This document shows, in pieces, positions 1 through 5,840 of a stretch of 6,444 nucleotides of DNA. Positions within the stretch are counted from its first letter, which is position 1. Each line of letters opens with the position of its first letter. This DNA is from Puniceicoccales bacterium (GTDB lineage Bacteria > Verrucomicrobiota > Verrucomicrobiia > Opitutales > JAIRKQ01): positions 1 through 6,444 of the forward strand of contig JAITIO010000019.1 in the NCBI GenBank assembly GCA_031279395.1, read 5' to 3'. The translations under genes were made by a program, and so were the position numbers. Below the pieces are notes generated by a model. That model was given only the letters and a program-made list of their open reading frames with translations. It was not told the DNA's origin and searched no databases.

Positions 1-368
1 AAAAACCTCACCCGTTGTAAAATTGCTTGCTTTGTCGTCTGTGCAGCAATTCTTCCTAAAAATGCCGGATCAATTTCCTTTTCTACGACGGAACCAACTT
101 CTGCATTTTCATCCAGCAACAATGCTTTGCTCAAATGGATTTGTGTTTTCGGATCACTGACAGAATCCACTATTTCAAATATTGCCCAGGCTTGCAATTT
201 CCCCGTTTTAGGATTAATTTCTGTCCTGACATCATGGCCGGCGTTTATGCTCTTTAGTGCTGCCGTACGAATCGCTTCGCCGATAGTTTCAATCATATCA
301 GCCCGGCTAATACCTTTTTCCTTTTCCATGTACTCCAACACCGACAATATCTGACTATTAGTACTCAT
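1..368 (-). CDS. nusA: Transcription termination/antitermination factor NusA, N-terminal part (3' end outside the window)
   Basis: NusA binds RNA polymerase and the nascent RNA and modulates pausing, intrinsic termination and antitermination. I translated this partial frame by hand from the minus strand: 122 complete codons plus two bases are present. They cover the NusA N-terminal domain, which contacts polymerase: residues 7-20 ILSVLEYMEKEKGI, a helix with AIRTAALKS at 32-40, the strand segment ending in EIVDSV (65-70), and the strongly conserved block EKEIDPAFLGRIAAQTTKQ (96-114) that leads into the S1 domain. The S1 and KH domains lie beyond the left edge. The start is ATG at 368-366, with a Shine-Dalgarno GAAGG (380-376) seven nucleotides upstream. 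The usual upstream neighbour rimP is absent; the fab cluster lies upstream instead, across a gap of 278 nt. A structured leader precedes the gene. Identity is secure; taxonomic affinity to Opitutae-like bacteria is inferred. Confidence 0.93.
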   Translation of the reverse strand, partial: MSTNSQILSVLEYMEKEKGISRADMIETIGEAIRTAALKSINAGHDVRTEINPKTGKLQAWAIFEIVDSVSDPKTQIHLSKALLLDENAEVGSVVEKEIDPAFLGRIAAQTTKQAILQRVRF

Positions 369-378
369 TAATTTACCT

Positions 379-392
379 TCGAATACATTCGA
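379..392 (-). repeat. 14-bp perfect palindrome next to the nusA ribosome binding site
   Basis: On the minus strand this reads TCGAATGTATTCGA: two perfect 6-nt arms around a GT centre. Its 3' edge shares two bases with the GAAGG Shine-Dalgarno of nusA (380-376). It could be a protein-binding operator or a small RNA hairpin that affects ribosome access. Function is inference. A palindrome of this size can arise by chance in a window of this length. Confidence 0.4.
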
Positions 393-398
393 TAATAA

Positions 399-420
399 AA
401 AGTGGGAAAATTCCCACTTT
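399..420 (-). terminator. Hairpin in the nusA leader: weak intrinsic terminator or attenuator candidate
   Basis: The arms AAAGTGGGA and TCCCACTTT pair perfectly over 9 bp around a 4-nt AAAT or ATTT loop. On the minus strand the stem is followed by TTTATTATC, an interrupted U-tract, so termination would be partial at best. It lies 30 nt before the nusA start and downstream of a candidate promoter. It may therefore end transcripts reading through from fabF, act as an attenuator for nusA, or both. The structure is seen directly; its role is inferred. Confidence 0.5.
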
Positions 421-442
421 ACAACATCAAAACCTTTGTGCC

Positions 443-471
443 ACATTTATCATTAATGAATTCTGTGTCAA
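443..471 (-). promoter_or_regulatory. Candidate sigma-70-type promoter for nusA
   Basis: On the minus strand a perfect -35 box TTGACA (471-466) is followed, after a 16-bp spacer, by TAAATG (449-444), which matches the -10 consensus at only three of six positions. A start near position 437 would give a leader of about 70 nt containing both the hairpin and the palindrome. The -35 box is convincing and the -10 box weak, so this is a moderate call. Confidence 0.4.
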
Positions 472-646
472 GTACATTAATTTTTTTGCCATGTTTTACC
501 ATAGCCCCTTGGACCCAGCGCCAAAACCCATAGTTTTACTGCTTACCGATAAATACCAGTAAGAGCTGAAAACACAAATTGCCAATCCACCTGAAAATGA
601 GATTATTTCTTCCACAGGTTCTTAAACCATGGCGAAAAGATAGTTT
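472..646. other. Intergenic stretch between fabF and the nusA promoter region; no convincing gene
   Basis: I found no tRNA, rRNA or repeat here. A minus-strand frame of 39 codons starts with GTG at 615-613 and stops at 498-496. It encodes a short hydrophobic stretch (ISFSGGLAICVFSSYWYL) and a Gly/Ser/Lys-rich tail, but no Shine-Dalgarno precedes it. A weak imperfect hairpin at 612-632 follows the fabF stop without a U-tract, so no clear fabF terminator is visible before the hairpin at 399-420. Confidence 0.4.
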
Positions 647-1915
647 TTAGGAAAATTTCCTAAACATCAAAGCCGCGTTTTGTCCACCAAATCCCATACT
701 TTCGTTGATGGCATAGTGAACATCTGCTTTTATGGACTTGTTTGGTACATAGTTGAGATCACACTCGGGATCTGGTGTAGAATAGTTTATGGTAGGAGCA
801 ATAATCCCAGTCTCTATCGTTTTGGCACAGACCGCAGATTCAACGGCGCCGGTTGCACCCAACAGGTGGCCGGTTGCACCTTTGGTAGAACTGACAAAAA
901 GTCTATCCGCGTGATCTCCAAAAAATCTCCTTATGGCCACCGTTTCATATTTATCATTGTACAGAGTAGACGTGCCGTGGGCGTTAATGTACTGTATATC
1001 GGAAGGGTTTACACCCGTTTCTGTAAATAGTTCCTTATAGCATCTTATAAGTCCATCCCCATTGGGATCAGGAGCGGTTATGTGATACGCGTCACAACTA
1101 GCCGAGTACCCCACGACTTCACAGTAAATTTTTGCCCCCCTGGACTGGGCATGCTCCAGGGTTTCCAGGAGTAAAATTCCTGCCCCATTACCCATGACAA
1201 AACCATCGCGGGTTGCATCAAATGGGCGGCTAGCGGATTCAGGTGTATCGTTATATGCCGTTGCAACGGCTCGCATGGAACAAAAACCGGCGAGGCTTAC
1301 GGGTGTAACGGCAGCTTCACTACCACCTGTGAAAATGGCGTCTGCTTTGCCAAGCTTTAACCAATTGAAGGCTTCCCCAATTGAATGGGTGCTCGTTGCG
1401 CATGCACTGAGAACTCCAAAATTCGGCCCTTTCAATCCCAACTCCATACCAATGATCCCGGATGCAATGTTAGCGATTAGAGCTGGTATCATAAACGGAG
1501 AAATGTATCGAGGTCCTTTTTGGAAAAAAATTCTGGTCTGTTCCGTTATTGTTGACATTCCTCCAATGCCAGAACCTACGACGACACCGATACGAGACCT
1601 ATCGACGTCATCGAGGTTGATTTTTGCATCATTGACTGCAAGTTTTGCTGCGGCAATCGCATAGATTGCGTATATATCGTTTCGCTTTATCGATTTGCTA
1701 TCGATAAAGTTATCCGCATTAAAGTTTTTGAGTTCCCCGGCAACACGGCATGGATAATTGCTGGCATCGAAAGATGTCACAGCCGTTATCCCGCTTTTCC
1801 CTTCTATTAAATTTTTCCAAGTCTCATCAGTCCCGATCCCGACAGGTGTAACAAGCCCGATACCTGTAACGACAACACGTTTTCCAAACCCGTTAATTGT
1901 GCGTATGGTGGCCAT
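647..1915 (-). CDS. fabF: Beta-ketoacyl-ACP synthase II (FabF, KAS II)
   Basis: FabF condenses malonyl-ACP with acyl-ACP, releasing CO2 and lengthening the acyl chain by two carbons in type II fatty-acid synthesis in the cytoplasm. The 422-residue product is slightly above the usual length of about 410. It opens with the thiolase-fold strand KRVVVTGIGLVTPVG (12-26). The Cys-His-His triad is complete: C172 in SACATS, H313 in NAHGTST, and H350 in GATGHLLGATGA, with the conserved lysine K345 just before. The glycine-rich C-terminal motif GFGGQNA is at 408-414. ATG 1915 is the first possible start: an in-frame TAA lies two codons upstream and the next ATG is at codon 120. The gene follows acpP by 18 nt with no Shine-Dalgarno, so translational coupling to acpP is likely. 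FabB is the nearest alternative, but the sequence and the acpP linkage favour FabF. Confidence 0.96.
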   Translation of the reverse strand: MATIRTINGFGKRVVVTGIGLVTPVGIGTDETWKNLIEGKSGITAVTSFDASNYPCRVAGELKNFNADNFIDSKSIKRNDIYAIYAIAAAKLAVNDAKINLDDVDRSRIGVVVGSGIGGMSTITEQTRIFFQKGPRYISPFMIPALIANIASGIIGMELGLKGPNFGVLSACATSTHSIGEAFNWLKLGKADAIFTGGSEAAVTPVSLAGFCSMRAVATAYNDTPESASRPFDATRDGFVMGNGAGILLLETLEHAQSRGAKIYCEVVGYSASCDAYHITAPDPNGDGLIRCYKELFTETGVNPSDIQYINAHGTSTLYNDKYETVAIRRFFGDHADRLFVSSTKGATGHLLGATGAVESAVCAKTIETGIIAPTINYSTPDPECDLNYVPNKSIKADVHYAINESMGFGGQNAALMFRKFS

Positions 1916-1933
1916 TGCTTAATGAGGCAACTA

Positions 1934-2194
<261 letters not shown>

Positions 2195-2254
2195 AAGTAA
2201 AATCCCTCATGTCTTCCGTATCAAAATAATCCTATTCTGGTACACAAGTCTTTT

Positions 2255-3004
2255 TTACATCACCATTCCGCCATCAACATTAATAACGTGTCCTGTTATA
2301 TATCTAGCCCCCTGTGAACATAGAAATTTTACAGTTTCTGCCACATCGTCTGGCATTCCCAATTCCTTCATCGGAATATTTTTTAACAATTCCGCCACTA
2401 TGTTTTCACCGAGTTTGCTGGTCATGTCAGTCCGTATAAATCCGGGAGCTATTGCATTTGCCGTTATGCCCCTGGAGGCAACCTCTTTGGCTATGGACTT
2501 GGTAAACCCGATTATTCCCGCCTTGGCTGCCGCATAATTCGCTTGGCCGAAGTTACCTATCAGACCGACGATAGATGCCATGTTAATGATTCTTCCCCAT
2601 CGTTTTTTCATCATGGGATGCAATAAATTTTTAGTCCAATAAAAACAACTATTTAAATTTGTATTTAAAACTTCCTGCCATTCTTGTTGGGACATTTTTA
2701 GCATCAAGTTGTCTCGGGTTATGCCGGCATTATTTACCAAAATGTCAACGGCAGAATGCTTGTCCAATATGCTTTTGCAAGCATCTGAAACCAGATCAAG
2801 GGAAGACACATCGATGGCCATATGTTCGGCAGAATATCCTTGGTTCCGTATGTCCTGTGCCAGGGTACCACAACTATCTTCGGATTTGCTTATGCAAATT
2901 ATATGGCCACCGATTTTTGCAAGGGATATGGCAATAGATTTCCCAATTCCTCGTCCGGCACCGGTTACAACGCAAATTTTTCCAGATAACTCTTGCTCGA
3001 CCAT
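2255..3004 (-). CDS. fabG: 3-oxoacyl-ACP reductase (FabG)
   Basis: FabG performs the NADPH-dependent reduction of 3-oxoacyl-ACP to 3-hydroxyacyl-ACP, the first reductive step of fatty-acid elongation. The 249-residue product is a classical short-chain dehydrogenase/reductase of typical FabG length. The cofactor-binding motif TGAGRGIG is at 14-21 and NNAGITRDNL at 91-100. The catalytic Asn-Ser-Tyr-Lys tetrad is N116, S144, Y157 and K161 (YAAAK). The PGFIRTDMT loop (187-195) and the C-terminal TGHVINVDGGMVM are characteristic. The ATG at 3004 is the first possible start, because an in-frame TAA lies ten codons upstream with no other ATG, GTG or TTG between. It has no Shine-Dalgarno, so a very short or absent leader is possible. 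fabD, often directly upstream, is missing; ftsQ diverges instead. Other SDR enzymes are possible in principle, but the acpP-fabF linkage supports FabG. Confidence 0.95.
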   Translation of the reverse strand: MVEQELSGKICVVTGAGRGIGKSIAISLAKIGGHIICISKSEDSCGTLAQDIRNQGYSAEHMAIDVSSLDLVSDACKSILDKHSAVDILVNNAGITRDNLMLKMSQQEWQEVLNTNLNSCFYWTKNLLHPMMKKRWGRIINMASIVGLIGNFGQANYAAAKAGIIGFTKSIAKEVASRGITANAIAPGFIRTDMTSKLGENIVAELLKNIPMKELGMPDDVAETVKFLCSQGARYITGHVINVDGGMVM

Positions 3005-3145
3005 AGGGATGGTAATGTTATGCCATTCGCTTTAGTCAATAAAATCTTTTATGGAAGATGTTTTTGGTATAAATTTTATTGTAAACTAGAAAAAATTTGG
3101 CAGCCTTAGGTTAGTCTTTGACTTTTGTAAAAGTTATTGAATTCA
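3005..3145. promoter_or_regulatory. Divergent fabG/ftsQ intergenic region with promoter candidates
   Basis: This AT-rich gap must hold promoters for both fabG (minus) and ftsQ (plus). For fabG, TTTATT (3043-3038) and TAACAT (3020-3015) are 17 bp apart; the resulting transcript would begin only a few nucleotides before the ATG at 3004. For ftsQ, TTGGTA (3064-3069) and TAGAAA (3087-3092) are also 17 bp apart, each matching four of six consensus positions. All boxes are imperfect, so these are candidates only. Confidence 0.35.
3121..3134 (+). repeat. 14-bp perfect palindrome just upstream of ftsQ
   Basis: The sequence ACTTTTGTAAAAGT has two perfect 6-nt arms around a GT centre and ends 11 nt before the ftsQ ATG at 3146. 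It includes the in-frame TAA (3128-3130) that bounds the ftsQ frame. It may be an operator or a weak leader hairpin. Its AT-rich arms make chance occurrence quite possible. Confidence 0.3.
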
Positions 3146-3943
3146 ATGGGGAAATGGAAAACATTTTTATTGATGGTACTTGTGTCGTTTTGTATCGTCT
3201 TGGTAGTGGCCGGGGTTGTATTTTGCAAAAAATCGAATACATTTCACTGTCCGTCCATTTCCTCATCGAATGAGCTTAAAAGGGTAGTTTTCGAAACAAA
3301 TGGGAAAATTACATCGCAATGGTTGACCCATGAGTTGCATATTAGAAAGGGTACGGATCTATTTTCGCTGGATATTTCTTCCATGAGAAAACAGCTGGAA
3401 ACCATTTCTCAAATTAGGAATATTTTAATAGAAAAACGCTATCCCGATACATTATACATAAAAATCAACGAGTGCGTGCCAATGTTAAAATTGGTCGCCA
3501 ATGTCGGTGGAGAAAAGAAATTATTCCTCGTTGACGAAGAGGATGGTAGAATTTTTTCACCCATTTGCTATGGAAGAGAAGATGTTTTAGACCTATTGCC
3601 CGTTAATTTAATTTTGAAGACAAATAAATTACAATTCCTTCCCCAGGAAGGAATATCCACCGTTAGAGAGCTTATTTCCATATTAAAAGGTGAATTTCTA
3701 GATATTTTTCAATCGATAAAATTTCTCGATCTCAGAAACTATGATCACCGTTCGGGGGCCATCTGGTCGACCATAGGACTGCACCTAAAGAATGAAATAG
3801 TCGTTGTGTTAAAGCCACAGGATTTTCATCTTCAACTGATGAAACTCGATTACCTAATTAACGAAAAGTGTCAATACAACCTACATAGGATCAAGAAAAT
3901 AACCATTTCTTCTCCCGACAATGCAATATTAGAGTATAAATAG
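3146..3943 (+). CDS. ftsQ: Cell division protein FtsQ/DivIB-like (POTRA domain)
   Basis: FtsQ/DivIB is a bitopic inner-membrane divisome protein that recruits FtsB/FtsL and helps control septal peptidoglycan synthesis; its bulk lies outside the cytoplasm. Counting from ATG 3146 the product has 265 residues. A short basic N-terminus (MGKWK) precedes one membrane segment at about 6-27. A POTRA-type domain follows at about 44-112: LKRVVFETNGKITSQWL, then LFSLDISSM, and RYPDTLYIKINECVP, matching the family pattern of a hydrophobic strand, an L-D-I turn and a yPdtL-I-I-E/P motif. The C-terminal FtsQ region includes KFLDLRNYD (192-200) and ends in ITISSPDNAILEYK, resembling the family's closing beta strand. 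A TTG at 3137 is an alternative start; an in-frame TAA lies just upstream of it. Neither start has a Shine-Dalgarno. The gene ends with TAG TGA in tandem. It is not beside mur, ddl, ftsA or ftsZ, which is unusual. Confidence 0.8.
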   Translation: MGKWKTFLLMVLVSFCIVLVVAGVVFCKKSNTFHCPSISSSNELKRVVFETNGKITSQWLTHELHIRKGTDLFSLDISSMRKQLETISQIRNILIEKRYPDTLYIKINECVPMLKLVANVGGEKKLFLVDEEDGRIFSPICYGREDVLDLLPVNLILKTNKLQFLPQEGISTVRELISILKGEFLDIFQSIKFLDLRNYDHRSGAIWSTIGLHLKNEIVVVLKPQDFHLQLMKLDYLINEKCQYNLHRIKKITISSPDNAILEYK

Positions 3944-3998
3944 TGAAATAGGTTATAGCTGGCTTACTCGATTCGTTAGCAATGGGCTTTTTCGGTCT

Positions 3999-4268
3999 TT
4001 ACCTATGTTTCCAAAATGGATTACACCGCAAAATTCGTCTCGTGGAAAAATAAAATGCCTTCCGGAACGTGTATCGTTTAAACATTGATTGGGCAAAGCT
4101 TGAACATGTCGGATAAAACCTACACCGGGCAGATGGTCCCATCAAGGCAACTTTGAGTGGCGACAGGATATTCCTATACGATTCTATCAATAGGACCGCA
4201 AAAGTTTTGAGTATTTTGTCGAAAAGTTTCAAACAATTTGAAGTCATTTTTGCCAAAAATTTGTCCAT
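3999..4268 (-). CDS. yidD: Membrane protein insertion efficiency factor YidD
   Basis: YidD is a small membrane-associated protein thought to assist the YidC insertase in placing inner-membrane proteins. The 89-residue product has an N-terminal amphipathic or hydrophobic stretch (about 14-30) followed by the family signature: YRNILSPL (31-38), CRFYPTCSSFA (49-59) with its two conserved cysteines, and RRILRCNPFW (77-86) with a third. The C-terminus stops soon after RC-N-P and lacks the GG-D-P-V-P tail common in other members, so it is slightly short at that end. ATG 4268 has AAGG only one nucleotide upstream, too close to serve as a normal ribosome binding site; M8 (4247) is an alternative start. 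The gene follows malQ by 36 nt on the same strand, so co-transcription is likely. It is not in the usual rpmH-rnpA-yidD-yidC setting. Confidence 0.88.
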   Translation of the reverse strand: MDKFLAKMTSNCLKLFDKILKTFAVLLIESYRNILSPLKVALMGPSARCRFYPTCSSFAQSMFKRYTFRKAFYFSTRRILRCNPFWKHR

Positions 4269-4304
4269 ACCTTGGGGTGCAACGGCACTTGAGTCAACAA
4301 AATT

Positions 4305-5822
4305 TCACCGCCCATAGGTGTCTTGCAAGTGGTGCAAATACGGAGGTGTCGAAGATTCGCACAGGCCATTAAATTGTTCCATAGTCATCCTCCATTGCCA
4401 GTTTCCGGAAGGGGTATTCGGGGTATTAAATCTTGCTTCTGATCCAAGATTTAGAATATCTTGCATGTTCAAAATCAGCAGATTGGACGGCGATTCGTAT
4501 GCCTTTTTGATGAAGTCCCATGCAACGTCGTCGCAACTTGTTCGCAGGTAGCACCTTACCTGATGTTCTATATTCTCAGATAACGAGTTGAACCACCCCC
4601 TAGTCGTGTCGTTGTCATGGGTCCCCAGGTATAATACGCTATTTTTTTCATGTTCATGGGGAAGGTACTTATTTTTATTATTTCGGTCAAATGCAAACTG
4701 CAATACGTTCATTCCGGGCAATCCGGTATCCCGTAACAACTGCCTAACATCGTCATTTAGGCACCCCAAATCCTCTGCTATGAATTTTATGGAGGGGAAT
4801 ATTTTTTTGACATGTTGGAAAAATTTTATCCCGACGGACTTTGCCCATTTTCCTTTCATTCCGGTGGTGGCTGGTGTGGGAATTTCCCAGTAATCACAAA
4901 ATCCTCGAAAATGATCCAGCCGTACCACGTCATACAGTTCCACACATCGCCTTAGGCGGTTTATCCACCAAGTGAAATCATCAGCTGCTAAAACATCCCA
5001 GTCGTAGACGGGATTTCCCCATAGTTGTCCAGTTTCTGAAAAAGCATCCGGAGGAACCCCCGCAACAAATTTGGGAGATCCATCTTTTTGTAATTTAAAA
5101 ATCCGTTTGTTTGCCCAAACATCCGCACTATCAAAACCGACGAAAATTGGAATATCCCCTATGATTTCGATGCCATTGCCATTGGCAAAGTTTTTTAGTT
5201 TATTCCACTGCCTGTCAAATGTCCACTGGATGAATTTGTGGAAAGTTGCCGTTCGGCTAAGTTTTTCATCGGAATGGAACCTTGTTGCTGCGACCTGAGG
5301 GTCGGAAAATTCCTTAGGCCAGTCCGTCCATAGGCAACCATCAAATTGATCTTTGATGGCCATAAAGGTGGAGTAATTGTCTAACCACCAGGCAGATCGT
5401 TGGCAAAAATTATTAAAATCTTCGACATGGTTTTTTAAACGTAAAAAATGCTCAAATGCTATCTTTAAAACCGGCCAAAAATTTTTATACAATCCTCCGA
5501 AATCAACGGATGATTTCGCCATTGCCCCTAGCCCATTCAAATCCGGAGGAGATAGTAATTCTTCCCCGACAAGGCCTTGCAAATCGATGAAATATGGATT
5601 GCCCGCAAAGGCGGATGGGCTTTGGTAGGGGGAATCTCCATAGCTCGTCGGGTTTAGGGGGCACAGCTGCCAATATTTCATTCCGGATGAAATTAAGAAA
5701 TTGACAAAATCGCAAGCCGATTTACCAAAACACCCAATTCCGTGTCCCATTGGCAGGGAACTTATGTGTAAAAATACGCCACATTCCCTTTCGTTTAACC
5801 ACGACCAAATTGCCATGGCCAT
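4305..5822 (-). CDS. malQ: 4-alpha-glucanotransferase (amylomaltase, GH77)
   Basis: MalQ transfers 1,4-alpha-glucan segments between maltodextrins (disproportionation), acting in cytoplasmic glycogen or maltose metabolism. The 505-residue product has the length of the compact amylomaltases found in Thermus and plant DPE1, without the longer N-terminal extension of the E. coli type. Visible motifs run in order: GVFLHISSLP (15-24), WQLCPLNPTSYGDSPYQSPS (51-70), GDIPIFV (222-228), the loop GVPPDAFSETGQLWGNP (255-271), VRLDHFRGF with the nucleophile D303 (300-308), FIAEDLG with the acid/base E350 (347-353), and LGTHDNDTTRGW with D403 (399-410). All three catalytic carboxylates are present. ATG 5822 has AAGGA eight nucleotides upstream, the best-supported ribosome binding site for an ATG in the window; a second ATG two codons later is less favoured. 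No other glycogen gene is present. Confidence 0.96.
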   Translation of the reverse strand: MAMAIWSWLNERECGVFLHISSLPMGHGIGCFGKSACDFVNFLISSGMKYWQLCPLNPTSYGDSPYQSPSAFAGNPYFIDLQGLVGEELLSPPDLNGLGAMAKSSVDFGGLYKNFWPVLKIAFEHFLRLKNHVEDFNNFCQRSAWWLDNYSTFMAIKDQFDGCLWTDWPKEFSDPQVAATRFHSDEKLSRTATFHKFIQWTFDRQWNKLKNFANGNGIEIIGDIPIFVGFDSADVWANKRIFKLQKDGSPKFVAGVPPDAFSETGQLWGNPVYDWDVLAADDFTWWINRLRRCVELYDVVRLDHFRGFCDYWEIPTPATTGMKGKWAKSVGIKFFQHVKKIFPSIKFIAEDLGCLNDDVRQLLRDTGLPGMNVLQFAFDRNNKNKYLPHEHEKNSVLYLGTHDNDTTRGWFNSLSENIEHQVRCYLRTSCDDVAWDFIKKAYESPSNLLILNMQDILNLGSEARFNTPNTPSGNWQWRMTMEQFNGLCESSTPPYLHHLQDTYGR

Positions 5823-5840
5823 ATTTTTAATCCTTTTTGG

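Noticed and set aside
612..632. Imperfect hairpin after the fabF stop (GGTT/AACC extended by CCA/TGG)
   Set aside because: The stem is short, interrupted by an internal loop and not followed by a U-tract on the minus strand, so I do not call it a terminator.
680..1664. Plus-strand open frames of 116 codons (680-1030) and 156 codons (1194-1664) inside fabF
   Set aside because: They lie fully antisense to a clear, motif-complete fabF, show no recognisable domain, and are as expected from the codon pattern of the opposite strand.
3044..3059. Small inverted repeat ATCTT/AAGAT in the fabG-ftsQ gap, followed by TTTTT
   Set aside because: Only five A/T-rich pairs around a 6-nt loop, lying upstream of both genes where no terminator is needed; likely chance in AT-rich DNA.
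3944..3998. Bidirectional terminator expected between the convergent ftsQ and yidD
   Set aside because: I looked for paired arms before the TTTTT at 3988-3992 and found only a few mismatched base pairs. No hairpin could be supported.
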